The notes beneath the pieces are model-generated. The model did no database searches. It was not told the DNA's origin and saw only the letters and a program-made list of their open reading frames with translations. A stretch of 64,000 nt of DNA from Aplectana chamaeleonis (taxonomy: Eukaryota; Nematoda; Chromadorea; Rhabditida; Cosmocercidae): positions 124,001 through 188,000 of the forward strand of contig JAPDOI010001067.1 in NCBI GenBank assembly GCA_029168955.1. The letters run 5' to 3'. Below are positions 18,685-30,582 of the stretch, in pieces. The stretch's first letter is position 1; every line of letters starts with the position of its first letter. Both the position numbers and the translations under genes were made by a program.

Positions 18685-21600
18685 ATGACTGGTATACGTG
18701 AGGCCAAGGACACATGGGCAGCGAAGACATACGACGGAGCTTGGATCCGCAATCGAACTGCTGGCGGTTGCAGAAATTTCATCAGTACGTACAAACACTA
18801 TAAGCTACAAATTCGCTACCGAAGACTGGAGTGTTAAAGCTCCAGGAGTTGATTTTGACACTACAATAGCGCTCGTAGATTTTGGAGAGAATGCGCTTAA
18901 TAGCGTTTTTTGCCCCCTTTTTTGGTAATTCCAATTTGATTCCTGGCTGTGAGAACTATCAAACGGTGTAGTGATTGCCAGGGTTTAAAAGCAAACAAGC
19001 AATTTTCGGGATTAAATTTTCGGTGTGCTACATTTATGTACTCTAAGCAAATGCAGTATGCAACTGCACAACGCTATGCATACGGTCTCTGGAAAACAAA
19101 CTGGGATTTTTTTCGTCCCTAAATGTATTCTAAAAAGTATACATTGGTGGATAGCCCTCCTTACTTGGATTGAAAATGAATTTTCATGTTTGAAAAATAT
19201 TGATATTGAAAGGGGTAAGTCACAAAAAGACCGCTAAATACACGAGAAAGAGCCGCCGTACGCATTCCGGCCAAACCACGAGTGATCTGGACACTCTCGA
19301 CATGAAGAAGGTCAAATGCAGGATCTCACTTCTACAGAATCAGGGGCAATGTAAAGGAAACCACAAGCTCCTCCTCTGAAACTTGAAGAGGAAAACTCCC
19401 GCTTTTTTCGCGGACGAATTGGCGATCACAACGCGAACACCGTAGGCAAAGCCTGTAGTTTGCTCATGATTTCTCGCCCAATTTCGAAAATTTCGGACTT
19501 AGATTCCATTTTCAACATAGTTGACACGAATCGCTAAGAACATAATGTAACAAACTCCTCTTGAGAGTGGATTGTTAGTTTGGGTTTTTTTGGTTTTTTT
19601 TTTTTGGAAATCATGATGTCCTTTTATACTTTTTCTCGCGGTTTCGAAATGAATGTGTGCACTCTATTTCGGAGCGAATTTTGCTTGCTTCCATCGCGTG
19701 CATTTGCGCGCCTAAGGGGTCGTTTACACTTCCGCCGCGGAGCGGCGCGGCACAGTGCAATCCTATGGTATTGATCACGCGGCGCCGCAGATCGATATTA
19801 AAGGATTGCACTTCGCTGCGCCGCTCCGCGGCGGAAGTATAAACGACCTCTAAGATGCCCTCTCATTCCCCTCCGCTCCCTCGCAGTTTCTCCAACTCTA
19901 TCCCTGAATGCTCGCGAAAGAGTCAGGTACTGTCGTTCTCGTCCGGTCCGCATTTGCGGACAACGGCTGTTGCATCACGCGATTGGAGGGTACTCGTGCT
20001 GGGACCACTTGATCCCGGCACAATTCACCTTTCTTCCAGCACGATTATCATCAAGTCACTTGATGCAATAGCCTAGATCGCAATCGCCGGCCGGATTTTG
20101 GCTCCGAGAACGACAGTGAATTTGCTCAGAAAGAAAGAGTACAAGCACGTTGTAGATTCATGGTTGTAGATTCACAATTATTCGAAAAAGGACAAACTGG
20201 ATACGGAAAGGACCGCAAGTGTGTATTTTTGCGAGTGAGCTACGTGTAAGAGTTGCTTTGTATCCATGCATCTACGAAGTACTCGATTTCATACATTTAT
20301 GTGAAAGGCAGGGTCCACGATAAATTTCGTCCTCGGTTTTTGGCCGGAAATCGAAAGTTCAGAGTCTCATTGGAGCACTGGGGTCGAAAGAACCGACGAA
20401 AACGAGCCAGAAAGAGCTCCATACGGCTCCGAGGTCCGCTCGCGCTAGCCCTTTCGCTCGCGGTCGAGTTTCTCGACGTGAACGAAGGAACACTCGAAAT
20501 CGCGAAATAAGCAATGGTTTTCGATCAAAAGCCCCGTTCTTCCCTTCATTCTCGACTTCTCTCTTTACTCAGGTCAGCTCGCATACATCGGCTGCAAAAG
20601 ACGGAAGTTACAAGCCTCGGAAAACTCGTCCACAATGCTTCTCTAGCTCAATTTTTGACGGACCATAACTCTCATCCCAGAAGGTCGTGTACGATTTCAG
20701 ACACATCGTTGGAATTAGCATGGGACCGTTTCCAAGATAGGCTGAAAAACAGAAGAACGATTTTCATCGTGGACACTGCCTTTAATATTCATTTTCTTGC
20801 ATCATAATTAGGTGCCTTTTTGCAGACACTTTCGCCAGTAATCCTCAGTATCGTGTCCAACTGACTGATGCTGATCCATACGACGACGATGATATGTGCA
20901 CCGTCATTTTCGCTGTGATGCAAAAGTACAGGAGGAATCTGAAAGCACAAGGGCTCGAGAATGTTCCTATTGGATTCGTCGTCTACGATGTAAGTGGTCC
21001 ATACAGGGTATGACTATTAAGAATCTTTTTCACTTGTTCAACACGTAACTTAATGCTAACCTAAAGGATGCTGAAGGTGATTCCAGTATTGTATTTCCAA
21101 AAAAGCTATGCGCATAATCTAGTGGGAATTACAAATTTTACTATTTTTTCAGGCTGGTAACTTCAACGGACGGTTACCTACCAATTTCTTCCGACACAAC
21201 TTCTCTGTAATGAGAAGTTCGGTATTTATGAATCTGAGAGAGGTCAGTTCGTGCCAGAAGAGGGCTAAGTCCAACGAATCTTGTACATATTTTTTGAATG
21301 ACTATTACTTACGTGGATATGCATCACACGCGGTTTCGAAAAAAAGAAACAAAAAATTAATAAGGAAAACCGAAGAAGCAACAAGGGTCAGTAGAAATCA
21401 GGAATGTGGTGAATTGCGAGGATCCTCGCTTAGGTACCTGTCGATGAGCCTTTTGTACATAAACAATGATTTTGGCCAGGCATGTGCTTTGGAGAATCTT
21501 GAAAAGTCGGAGCTCGCTCTCTGTGTGGAGAAGGAGGCCCGTGCAGTGGATTTCGCTTATGGATAAAATATTTTGATTGGCAACCTCTTGTATTCGAAGC

Positions 21601-23670
21601 TAGAATTGTGTAGAAATCGCTAGGAGAAAGACAAACATTCCCGTGAACATTTTATAAATCATGATGAGATCGTAGCGCCTTCTGCTCAGGGCGAGAGAAG
21701 ACAACTAAAAAATAGTATTGCTATCAGAAGCTGAAGGGATTGTGTTGTAGTCATAACCATGCAGTCGAATCCAAAGTTTTCTGGTGAAACTGTTCTGCAC
21801 TGATTCAATTCTTTTTATGCTATATTGGAAATGAGGGCAAAAAAAACGTTGTACAGTATTCAAGAATGGGACGAACATATGATTTATAAGCGGTCAACAG
21901 ATGCGTTTCCAATTTAGTGTAAAGAGATATGAAATTCTGTGAAGTCAAGCTTTCCATCAATGATGAACCCCAGATCGCGCAGAGTTGACGGCTTCTATTT
22001 GCACCTGACCAAGGAGATAATTGTACCTAGGTACACAATCGATTAGGGAAAAAAGATTCTATGATGAAGTCTGGTCGAATACCAGACGAGAAAAAGGGAA
22101 ATAACAAATTTTCTCATTTAATTTCGGGCCATCTCAACAAAAAATACCGTATGGAATTTCAGTTCTTTCGCCATCGAGCCTACAGTACCGAGCATATTTT
22201 TTTTTACCGAGCAGTACTGAAAAAGCGTTTTGCGGCGTTTTTTGCTCTCACAAAGCGCTGCATGGCCCTAACTCACTTCAAAATTAACGAAATGAGTTTT
22301 TCAGGTAGTTTTCGTGTTCCTCTCAGTGAGGCGAATGTAATGGTATGTGTAGAAAGCCTCTTTAACTCCGGTATTCTGTTGAAAAATGAGTATTTCGTTT
22401 TCAAATTTACATCGACCACAGGTCAAAACATTTCATATTTCTGCTATCATGACCGCCTGATCAGTTCATAATGAGGGGTTCAGTTGTGCAAATGTGCAGT
22501 TTTCGATAAACCTATGAAGTTGAATCTATCATTTTGTAACACCATGGTATAGTACTACATGAAAGCAATCCAGAAACGATTTCAGAAATGAAATTGGCCC
22601 ACTTTGAAGCAAGTTATGGCGTTGTGGCGCTTTATGAGCGCAAAAAACGCCGCAAAACGCTGTTTTTTGCGAAAAATTTGCTCGGTGCTGTACCTACATG
22701 CCTATGACTCTAGATTTTGGACTAGTGTTTGGAACAATCTTGTTCGGGTGGCTTACAGATAGTAGACCGTTCAGATGATGAACTGATCGAAACTGCTTTT
22801 CGATACGACGATAATGTTATCTCCATTTGATGCTTAAAGGCAGGGTCCGGGCAGAATTTCGATTCTGAGATTTTCCGCTGAATCTGTGCTCATGGTACAG
22901 GTAGTCCGAAGGAACGTGCGAAAACTGCGTTCAAACCGGTCTTCCTCAAGTTATTAAAGCCACTTCCGTGAGCCGATGATCCTGAAAAGTCAGAAAAGTG
23001 TTGCCATGGTTCATATTTTAGCCGTTGTCCACGCGTTCTCCAAAAGTGCTGTGTAATTATCGGTCATTCGAGCCATGATTATCATGCTGTGAACACCGTA
23101 ATCCCTGACTTTCAGGCTGTTTTCTCCAGAAATACGAACTTAGTTTGTGAAAATTTTGGACGGTGTCCAGCTAGACCAGCCCAATCTATCTAACCCGAAT
23201 TTCGGTGGTGTCAAAATTTGACCGGACCTTGTCTTTAATGCTTACAAACTTCAACTAGTGGTTTTGCAATACCTCAATATCTCTTTTTGTGTAGGGTCAT
23301 TACATCATCATCAGCATTCTTATTTCTTCGTTCATAAGTTATGTGTGTCCTTTCAATGCCTCTAAGCTACTACGCCTCTAAATTTTAAACGGGCGCAAGG
23401 AGTACATAGTTCTTCTCACTAGCAGAGCCCTTTGTTTACCTCGTTTTTCATCTGAATCCTTAGAATTTCCTTCGCGGACAACTATTCCAAGCAGAAACTT
23501 TTTTAGGGCAACATGTTCTTTGTAAATATAATATCCTTGATTCGCAGATGAGTGGTCGATTCCGTGTTCCACCTGGCAATTACGTCGTTGTGCCCTCAAC
23601 ATTCGAACCAAACGAGGAAGCTGAGTTCATGCTGAGAATCTACACGAATGGAAACGTTGAGACAGAGTGA
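18685..23670 (+). CDS. clp-1: Calpain (CLP-1-like cysteine protease), four 3'-terminal exons
   Basis: Exons: 18685-18784, 20826-20989, 21153-21242 and 23548-23667, stop TGA 23668-23670. All introns are GT/AG, phases match (one codon split A|AC between exons 1 and 2, the other joints in phase 0), and the joined frame is open for 158 codons. It encodes the end of the protease core linker and the calpain-type beta-sandwich (C2-like domain III). Diagnostic segments are DGAWIRNRTAGGCRNF, TFASNPQYRVQLTDADP with the acidic YDDDD loop, ENVPIGFVVYD, NGRLPTNFFRHN, SGRFRVPPGNYVVVPSTF and EPNEEAEFMLRIYTNG. The protein ends there, without EF hands, as in nematode atypical calpains such as CLP-1 (calcium-activated cytosolic cysteine protease, muscle function in C. 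elegans). The catalytic exons with Cys, His and Asn are not in the window, so they lie upstream of position 1 or this is a partial copy. Intron 1 holds two MITEs. The last intron holds a LINE scrap and two MITEs. Confidence 0.9.
18785..19716. other. First visible calpain intron, proximal part
   Basis: Intronic DNA without recognisable genes. Two MITEs lie further downstream in the same intron (19717-19849 and 20304-20781). The segment 19930-20040 resembles the foldback at 38560-38680, sharing CTGTTGCATCACGC. Confidence 0.5.
19717..19849. mobile_element. Palindromic GC-rich MITE, 133 bp
   Basis: The terminal inverted repeats begin GGTCGTTTAcACTTCCGCC and continue through CGCGGAGCGGCGC, covering nearly half the element on each side. 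CTAAG on both sides (19712-19716 and 19850-19854) is a likely 5-bp target duplication. It lies in a calpain intron. Confidence 0.8.
20304..20781. mobile_element. TTAA-type MITE (AGGCAGTGTTCAC family), copy in calpain intron
   Basis: The ends read AAAGGCAGGGTCCACGAT and ATCGTGGACACTGCCTTT. The interior is closely similar to the copies at 29244-29729 and 62743-63227, including CAGGTCAGCTCGCATACATC and GACGGAAGTTACAAGCCTC. TTAA is present on the right at 20782-20785. It is non-coding. Confidence 0.8.
21580..22020 (-). pseudogene. LINE reverse-transcriptase C-terminal scrap in the last calpain intron
   Basis: On the minus strand and across several stops the sequence reads LRDLGFIIDGKLDFTEF, then fragments such as VDRL and ICSSHS, ending near QSLQLLIAILFF. 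This resembles the region after the RT core in Jockey/CR1-type LINEs (DLGF, YN.LVR, LLPLW). It is heavily decayed and antisense to the calpain gene. Confidence 0.55.
22181..22692. mobile_element. 512-bp MITE with TA target in calpain intron
   Basis: Inverted ends CAGTACCGAGCATATTTTT and AAATTTGCTCGGTGCTG, next to TA on each side. Subterminal regions repeat GCGTTTTGCGGCGTTTTTTG in inverted orientation. It is non-coding, with a Tc1/mariner-like target. Confidence 0.75.
22838..23234. mobile_element. 397-bp TTAA-type MITE in calpain intron
   Basis: Inverted ends AAGGCAGGGTCCGGGCAGAA and AAATTTGACCGGACCTTGTC, each flanked by TTAA (22834-22837, 23235-23238). It shares the AAGGCAGGGT start with the other TTAA MITEs but has a different interior. 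Confidence 0.75.
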
Positions 23671-23901
23671 GATGACATTTAATGCCATTTCTGCTACTAG
23701 CTTCAATGACCCTGCTTTCAGAGAACTTTAACGCCCTCAACCACCGCTCCAGAGCTGATGATCTGCTACTTTCTCTTAACTTTGTGCTTGCCTTTCATTC
23801 CTACCTTTCTGTTAATTTTATTTTCCCGTTATTTAAGTACATTTATTCAATGTACATAAGGTGCTGCCTATTTCCTTTTCTACCTATAATTAGAGCCATT
23901 C

Positions 23902-23907
23902 AATAAA
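23902..23907 (+). terminator. Polyadenylation signal of the calpain gene
   Basis: AATAAA lies 232 bases after the calpain stop codon in an AT-rich 3' region. It is the first canonical signal downstream of the stop. Confidence 0.6.
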
Positions 23908-24296
23908 TATTTAACTTTCGGAATTTATTGTTCCTTCTCATTTTTCTCTTGCCGCGCTTAATCTTGTAAGCAATCCACTTCCATTTGAGCTCCAAAAAAT
24001 ATTCCTGTTTGAAATTGTAATCGTAATTGAAATGAAATGTGAACTGCAGTTCGAAAAACATTCATAATCCGCAGTTTTTAGTAACTCCTGACGAAAGTAC
24101 GGCGGAAAACGGCCATGAAGTGTGTGAAAATGTCGTGGTCCCGCCAACCCACTGGGTCACGCCTGGTGTGCAACTTTAGGATAAAATCAATTAGTTGGAC
24201 TGTAATTAGTGATGGTTCGCCCCTCGACTTAGATTACCAGAAGTTATAGTAGTTATCTCCCTCGACTCAGAATCTCTCGCCCACTCCGCACGGCGA

Positions 24297-24820
24297 CTAG
24301 ATCGCCGCAACGCGACGATGTGGTGTGCCTTTGTATCCCTCTTGGAGGTGAATAATTGGAGGCATTGGCATCGTTCTGAGTGGGACGCTCCTAATGGCTC
24401 TGCCATAGGCAAGGATAGAGTCATGGTATTCTTCTTCTTCTTCTGCAGTCTCGAAGTGGTTTTTTGTCATAGGTTGAGAAACTGGGCGGCCTTCACAGGA
24501 TTCGTTCAGAGGTCCATTGTGATTAAGGAGGTAGGTCTCTTCGGGCACATGAACAAGTGCGCCGTGTCGTGTCCGGGAGCACCACAGTCTGGGCATGCGT
24601 CTGGTCGGCTGCTGTCGATCATGTTGACGTAAGACAGCAAAATAGAGTGGAAACAGCGCAGCGAGGCAAGAGCACATCTAACTCGTTTGCCGAGTTGAGA
24701 CTCGGACTCGCAAACCCGAGGCGGCACTGCTCCTAAGATAGGGTTCACAGCCGCCTTCTCCCGATATCCTCGAACAAACTGGGTGTGCTCCTCACGCAGA
24801 AGACGAAGCCTTTCCATGTT
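24297..24820 (-). pseudogene. LINE ORF2 C-terminal fragment with CCHC-like zinc motif
   Basis: The minus-strand frame (24817-24506 and beyond) contains CPDCGAPGHDTAHLFMCPKR, then PTSL and DLW, then NPVKAAQFLNL. This is the C-terminal tail found in many Jockey/CR1-type LINEs (Cys-Cys-His-Cys spacing, then PT.L...DLW..P...A.FL). A stop follows FLNL and low-complexity DNA begins after it. It could be the 3' end of the element whose 5' part is at 28109-30210 on the same strand, separated by later insertions, but this is inference. Confidence 0.7.
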
Positions 24821-25117
24821 GGAGTCAGCCCATCTCTGTGCATCAACTTTACGAGGAGCATCGGTAACTTTACGAGGAGCATCACGATAGTATTATCACT
24901 CATTTTTTCGAAATAACTAAAATTGGTCGGTGAGTTTCGGCTTCCGCTCTCACATTTTCACCTGTTTTCATTGCTTCCACAGATGTGGTCGTATCGGTGA
25001 ACACACAAACTCACCGATCTATCAAAGCTGTTCTGGAAAAATGAGTGATACCTCTAACAAACTACCGTATGTTAGGACGAGTCCGCAACCTCACCAGGTC
25101 CTACTAACATTGCTGTA

Positions 25118-25812
25118 GACTATACCATCAACGACTGTCCAAAACTTCAGACTGCCATAAACGCAGTAGAATGCTGGTCAAAAGCGTGGTCAATGGACAT
25201 TCCTGTTCAAAACACGGCTGTCATGAGACTCGGGAGAAACCATCCAGATTTCTCCTTCACTATGGCTGGATTGCCCCTAAAGTGCGTAAACGAGATCAAA
25301 GAATTGGAAGTTGAATACAGCAACAAACTTGACTTTGAAGGCTACATAAGGAAGCAAGTTTCAATTGCTACCTCGAGGTCTAATTTCATTTTCAGAGCTT
25401 TCAAAATACGAAACCCACGTGCGCGGTTTCAGTTTTTCACTCTATTTGTTAGGCCTTTAATTTAGTACTGTTCGCCTATTTGGTCGCCGTACAAGAAATC
25501 CCTTTCAGATGGAATTGAGAAGGTTCAGAAAAGTTTTACGTACCGATGCTTTTTTCGCAAGGGAATTACTGGGTTTTCTTATGAGCAGCGCCTACTAAGT
25601 CTTAAAGCAGGAACGCGTGAATTCCGTCCTAAAGTCATTGATTTCTGTCTGATGTACAAGCTCACAACGGATGAAATCTGCTTAACTATTCCGGAACGTT
25701 TTGAATTGTCCTCCATATTAGGACTCACCAGAGGACATTGCTATAGAATAAGACCAGACAAACCAGTGACACAGGCTTACGAGTGTTCCTTTCTCGTAAT
25801 CTCTCTGGAATA
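25118..25812 (+). pseudogene. CR1-type LINE ORF2 fragment, region after the RT core
   Basis: The plus-strand frame reads AINAVECWSKAW, then LKCVNEIKELEVEYSNKLDF, RAFKIRNPRARFQFFTLF and RPLI. After a TAG stop it continues with PIWSPYKKSLSDGIEKVQKS, FTYRCFF and DFCLMYKLTT. The order matches the ends of the ORF2 copies at 33061-33450 and 53920-54320. Both flanks are truncated and the copy is inactive. Confidence 0.75.
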
Positions 25813-26429
25813 GCCTGGGTGACGATTTCTTTAAATGGAAAAACTCTCATTTCTTTAAAATTCATTTTTCGCTTCATCTCAAAAGCCTAACTGGATGAAG
25901 AGAACTTAAGGTCCCCGAGTTTGTGTGATTTCAAGTCTACTCTATTCGTCCTCCAGTTCATTTTTCGCCACTACATGTTTTTTTTTCACACTTTAAAACA
26001 TGAGCGCAAATTCCTTTTATTAAACAATTAAGAGCACGTGCACAGACACTTTTTGGTTGCCGAATGGAGGCGTCTTCTGCGTGATCTGTCGCGGTGGTCC
26101 TTGGCGGGTTGTTGCTTGAACGGCGTGGCTGGCTTTCGTTGTTGTCGTGGTCGATGGTGTGGCTGGCTGTCGTGGTCGTTGTACGGCGTGGGCGTTGGTG
26201 GCGGAGACGGCGGCTCGGTGGCGGTGCGCGCAATCACACGATGCCGTCGTAATGGTCTTTTGACTAGCGCTCATTGGCCGTCCAACTCAATGGCCAGCTA
26301 ATGATCAATTTCGAATTATTTTTAATGCTGATATTACTTATATGGTGTTATTTCCTACTCCGCTTAGTAGTTCATTAATTAAAAGTTAATTAAAGTTAAG
26401 TTAATGCTTTCTGAAGACCGACAACGAAA
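25813..26429. other. Non-coding DNA between LINE fragments
   Basis: No gene is supported. Positions 26040-26240 are GC-rich with short imperfect repeats of GTGGCTGGC and TGTCGTGGT. Open frames there are low-complexity artefacts. Confidence 0.4.
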
Positions 26430-27660
26430 TCATCGTTCAAAAGCTAACCGCCCGCTTCAATCGCTATCTGGCAGAACAAAGGATCCCGGACCGCTCCTAA
26501 TGTGCTTCATCGATTATGTCAAAAGCATTTGACAGTGTCGAACTGAACGCAGTTTGGAACGCTCTGCTCCGTGCCGGCGTGGACCCGATCTACATCAACA
26601 TGCTAGAGGAGTGCAACATGGGCACATCTACGAAGATCAAGATGTACCACAAGGAGCTAACGGTGCCGATTGGGAAAGGAGTCCGCCAAGGTGACACCAT
26701 CTCACCAAAGCTGTTCACTGCTGCTCTCCATCACGCCATGATTGATCTAGATTGGAACGACAGGGGAATTCCCATAGACGGCAGGAAACTCTCAAACCTC
26801 CGCTTCGCCGATGACATCGTTTTGGTCAGCAGCAGTCAAACCGAACATCAGCAGATGGTGGATGAGCTGGACGCAGCTGGCCGCAGAATCGGGTTGACGA
26901 TGAATCGTAGCAAGACAGAAGTCATGAGGAACAGATGGGCAGACCCAGCACCGATCACAGTGGACGAAGTTCCCCTTCCTGATACGGAGAAGTACGTCTA
27001 CCTCGGGCGCCTCGTGACCATGGACAACGATTTGAGGGCCGAAGTCAGTCGAAGAAGAAGCGCTGCATGGGCTGCGATGTCCAACATAAGGTAAGCAGCT
27101 CACCTTGTCTCCGACAAAAAAATCCGCACGCATCTGTTTGACTCCACCGTCCTCCCCGCCGTGTGCTACGGAGCTGAAACCTGGGCTTCCAACAAGTCCT
27201 CTGCAATTCTGAAGACACGAACGCAACGAGCCCTCGAACGGACGCTGTTGGGGACGAGCCGTCGAGAGCAAAGAAACCAGCACATGCGCAGCACCGACCT
27301 CCGCCAACAGTCAGGGATTCGGGACGCTGTCACTTACATGGCAGCCGCAAAACATCGATGGGCCGGTCATGTTATAATAAGAACCGATGACCGCTGGACA
27401 AATCGTGTAACCCTCTGGTACCCGCGGGACATCAAGCGAACACTTGGTCGTCCCCCAACAAGATGGAGCGATGCCTTCAAACATCTGAACACACCTAACA
27501 CGAACTGGTTGCAGATCGCGCAAAATCGAACGAGATGGAAGATGGCAGCTCCACAAAACAACCAAAACGAACGTGTGCCTCGAAACAATCAGAGACGTGT
27601 GCCCGCCGCTGAGACGATCGCCGGCTGACAACGGGCAATCAAGTATCAAGTAAGTAAGTA
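26430..27660 (+). pseudogene. 5'-truncated RTE-type LINE (second RTE family)
   Basis: The plus-strand frame carries the end of an RTE reverse transcriptase: DYSKAFDSVELN (reached only by ignoring one extra base near 26517), GVRQGDTISPKLFTAALHHA, FADDIVLVS, KTEVM and YLGRLV. After a TAA at 27092-27094 the same frame continues with CYGAETWA, RRLLGTSR-like text, AKHRWAGHV and GRPPTRWSDAF, as in RTE/BovB proteins. It ends in a short repeat tail (AAGTAAGTAAGTA) at 27648-27660. One frameshift and one stop make it non-functional. Confidence 0.85.
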
Positions 27661-28108
27661 ATGCTGCCATCATGGTGCGCCCCAACTGTGCCGATTAAAT
27701 GCTTTGTTTTATTTAACATCAACAAATAATGGACACTTTCACTGCTGCTTATCTGCCTGCTTGCCTCCTTCGTTTGCAATGGCCCTGGGTGCGTATCAGT
27801 TTAAAGAGGCTTTTGAGATACAGAGCCCGCCCGGGAATGGTAACCCAGTTGCGTGCTCAGGAGGTAGTAGAGCGCCGATGCAGTCAATGGATTTGCAGCA
27901 ATAGTGGAGCAAAAAGTCCAACATAGGAAGCAATGCATCATTTTCACGGCGTTTTTTCTGAAGCACAGTTGACAGCGCCATTAATGCATGCTGTTGCACT
28001 ACTAATCTTGATTTTTTTATTTTATTTTACATGGCCTTCCACAGTTCATCCATGCTATGTGGTAATTCAGTTGTTCATGTATGTTATGGCTACAATAAAT
28101 AAAATTTG
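27661..28108. other. Non-coding DNA, possible 3' end of an unidentified plus-strand element
   Basis: No gene recognised. It ends in ACAATAAATAAAATTT (28092-28107), directly against the truncated minus-strand RT frame. That would fit the tail of an inserted retroelement, but this is a guess. Confidence 0.3.
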
Positions 28109-30210
28109 GCGACGGGCGATAACAGGCTGATTGGTCGAAAGCCTTTTGCCGTGCTTTGGGACTTGCCTGGCTTTGGCAACGGTATCACATTGGCTGTCTT
28201 CCAAGCTTCGGGTAGAGTGCAGGTCCGGAAAGAAGTGTTAATGATATCTGCACGCATCGGTAGAAGTTCCGTGGGAAGCTTCTTTAGGATGGCTGGGGAG
28301 ATACCGTCAGGTCCGATAGCCTTCGAATTCCGCATTTCTTTGATAGCCTTCTCTACTTGAGGAAGAGTAAAGGCCTCAGAAGCGTTCACCAGCGGCAACC
28401 GGCTCAGCTCTTTAACCGTGACTCTGTTTTGAACGCCCCGCTTAGTACGTGAGATAAAGAAACTCTTGCTCTAAGCAGCCGTTTTCCCTGATTTGAAGAC
28501 GTTCTCCTCGAACTCAATAGCGGAGCTCATCGGGGAAGCGAACTTGCCGGAAATTTTCCCCAACACTTTCCACGTCGTAGTTCCGTCCGCCTTGAAATTC
28601 AGCTTTTCAGTGAACTTCTCTCAGCACTCCTTCTTGTTCTTATCCAGATCCTTCTTGATCTCATTATCCAGCACAGCGATCTCCGGGTCTAGATGGTCTG
28701 CGGCTCTCTTCTCATCTCTGGTTCTTATCTTCTGCAGTATTTCCCTGCTGACATTTGGAAAAAAGGTCTTGACACGACCCTCAGGAATTGCTGCTTTCAT
28801 GGCCTTGCGGAGGCACTTGTTAGGTGGAGCTCTTTCTGATGCACATCACCATTCCATGGGTAGTCGACCGCATGGCGGTGCAACATCTCTGAACAGGGTC
28901 CAGTCTTCTATGCCTGAATTAAGATAAGTACGATGACGAAAACCAGAGTACGATGACGAAAACCAGAGAATGTGATCACTGGAGAGAGTTGTGGATGTGG
29001 ACCACGTGCAAGCATTAGAAAGATTGGATGACACAAGAGAGATATCTGGACTAGAAGGTCGGCCGTTGGCAGGGAGACGAGTGGGCTGGTCATCGTTGAG
29101 GATAACCAGATCACACTCCTCTGCCCATTCTTCGACGTCTTCCCCTCTGGCGTCGGACTCAAGCGCAGAACAGAACGTGTGAGCATTGAAGTCACCCGCA
29201 AAGACAGCTGAAGGGGAGAATGAGCAGTCGTGCAACTGCTTAAAGGCAGTGTTCACGATGAAAAAAGTTTTCGAAATTCCACTAGGATTGGGTAGTGGAG
29301 GGACACTCTGTAACGTTAACGTCGAAAGAACGCATAAAAACGAGCCAGGAAGAGTCCCAAAAGAGCCCGAAGTTGCAACTTCGAGCGCATTGAAAACCCC
29401 AAAAGCGCATCACACGCCCACCGACGTGAACAAATGAATGCTAAAGATCGAGAGATGAGCGATGGCTTCCGATCAAAAGCCCTGTTCTTCCCTTCATTCT
29501 CAGCTTCTCTCTTTACTCAGGTCAGCTCGCATAGATCGGCTGCAAAAGACGGAAGTTACAAGCCTCGGACAACTCGTCCACCATGTTTCCATAGCTCAAT
29601 CTTTGAGGGGCCATACCTGCGCTCACAGAAGGTCTTGTATGATTTCAAAGACACCATTGGAATCAGCATGGGGCCGTTTTCAAGATAGGCGGAAAAACAG
29701 AAAAACGATTTTCTTCGTGAACACTGCCTTTAAGGAGGGGTATGGGGTTGCAAGACGGGGAACAAGATGTTATAGGAGGAATATAGATGTTAAATAGAGA
29801 TAAAGGGGTTTTGAGGGGGAGGTGGACAGGAATTCACTCGAGAGTACCGTCCTTAGGAGTATTAGGAATAATATAAGAAGGTAAGGCAGATTGCAGAAAA
29901 GTAGACACTCCGCCCCCAAGAGCAGACCTTGGCATGTGATAGGCGGTGTATCCCGGAATTTAGGCTGGGGGTAAGTGGTGGAAGGAGAGAGCTTGGTTTC
30001 TTGAACAATGATAACATCCGGGTGATGAGAACGTGCGAATAGAGAGAATTCAGATAATTTGGTGCGAAGGCCGTTCAGATTAATGTGAACAATGGAGAGG
30101 GGGCGGTTGGTAATTGAGGAATCAGAGTTGCTGGGGGCAGAGCATGGAACACAACGAAAGGATGAGTCATGATGCCTCACAGAACTGAGGCCCGAACAGG
30201 AGAGATGCAC
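28109..30210 (-). pseudogene. Jockey/CR1-type LINE ORF2, 5' part (endonuclease and start of RT)
   Basis: The minus strand reads LSIVHINLNGLRTKL and DVIIVQETKLS (start of an AP-endonuclease, 30110-29990). After an inserted MITE it continues AVFAGDFNAHTF, SPDISLVSS and SSDHILWF (29200-28985), then a long linker. At 28398-28113 it gives the RT start: SKAIGPDGISPAILKKL, ANVIPLPKPGKS and GFRPISLLSPVAK. The RT is cut off at 28109. Frameshifts occur along the way. The C-terminal fragment at 24297-24820 may be its lost end. Confidence 0.8.
29244..29729. mobile_element. TTAA-type MITE (AGGCAGTGTTCAC family), 486 bp, inside a LINE
   Basis: TTAA flanks both ends (29240-29243, 29730-29733). Inverted ends AGGCAGTGTTCACGATGAAA and TTTTCTTCGTGAACACTGCCT. 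It splits the endonuclease part of the LINE at 28109-30210. It is non-coding and the interior is shared with the copies at 20304-20781 and 62743-63227. Confidence 0.9.
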
Positions 30211-30295
30211 CCACCTTTGGCATCCGAAGCACTGGACGCTGGTATGTCTCCAGTTAACATCCTTGCCGCACGTGGCGCATAGGTACTAGACTATG

Positions 30296-30535
30296 TCAAC
30301 GAATATTCGGAAAACGAATATTCGGCCGAATAAACGAATAATCGAATATTCGAATAATTCGATTATTCGGAAAAGTCAATTTTTCGAATAATTCGTTTAT
30401 TCGAATATTCGGAAAAGCCGATTTTTCGAATAATTCGTTTATTCGAATATTCGGAAAAGTCAATTTTTCGAATAATTCGTTTATTCGAATATTCGAACGG
30501 CCCAATATTCGAATATTCGGCCGAATAAACGAATA
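30296..30535. repeat. AT-rich palindromic block with three 42-bp tandem units
   Basis: Three near-identical 42-bp units, each built from ATTCGTTTATTCGAATATTC plus GGAAAAG(T/C)C, are enclosed by inverted GAATATTCGGCCGAATAAAC at both ends. The whole block can fold on itself. No coding meaning. Confidence 0.85.
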
Positions 30536-30582
30536 ATTTCAGAAAAATAAGAAGCAGAGTCTCCGGCACATGTCCATTTTGA

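Noticed and set aside
25958..26301. Ser/Thr/Pro/Arg-rich open frames
   Set aside because: They are low-complexity, overlapping on both strands, and produced by short GC-rich repeats.
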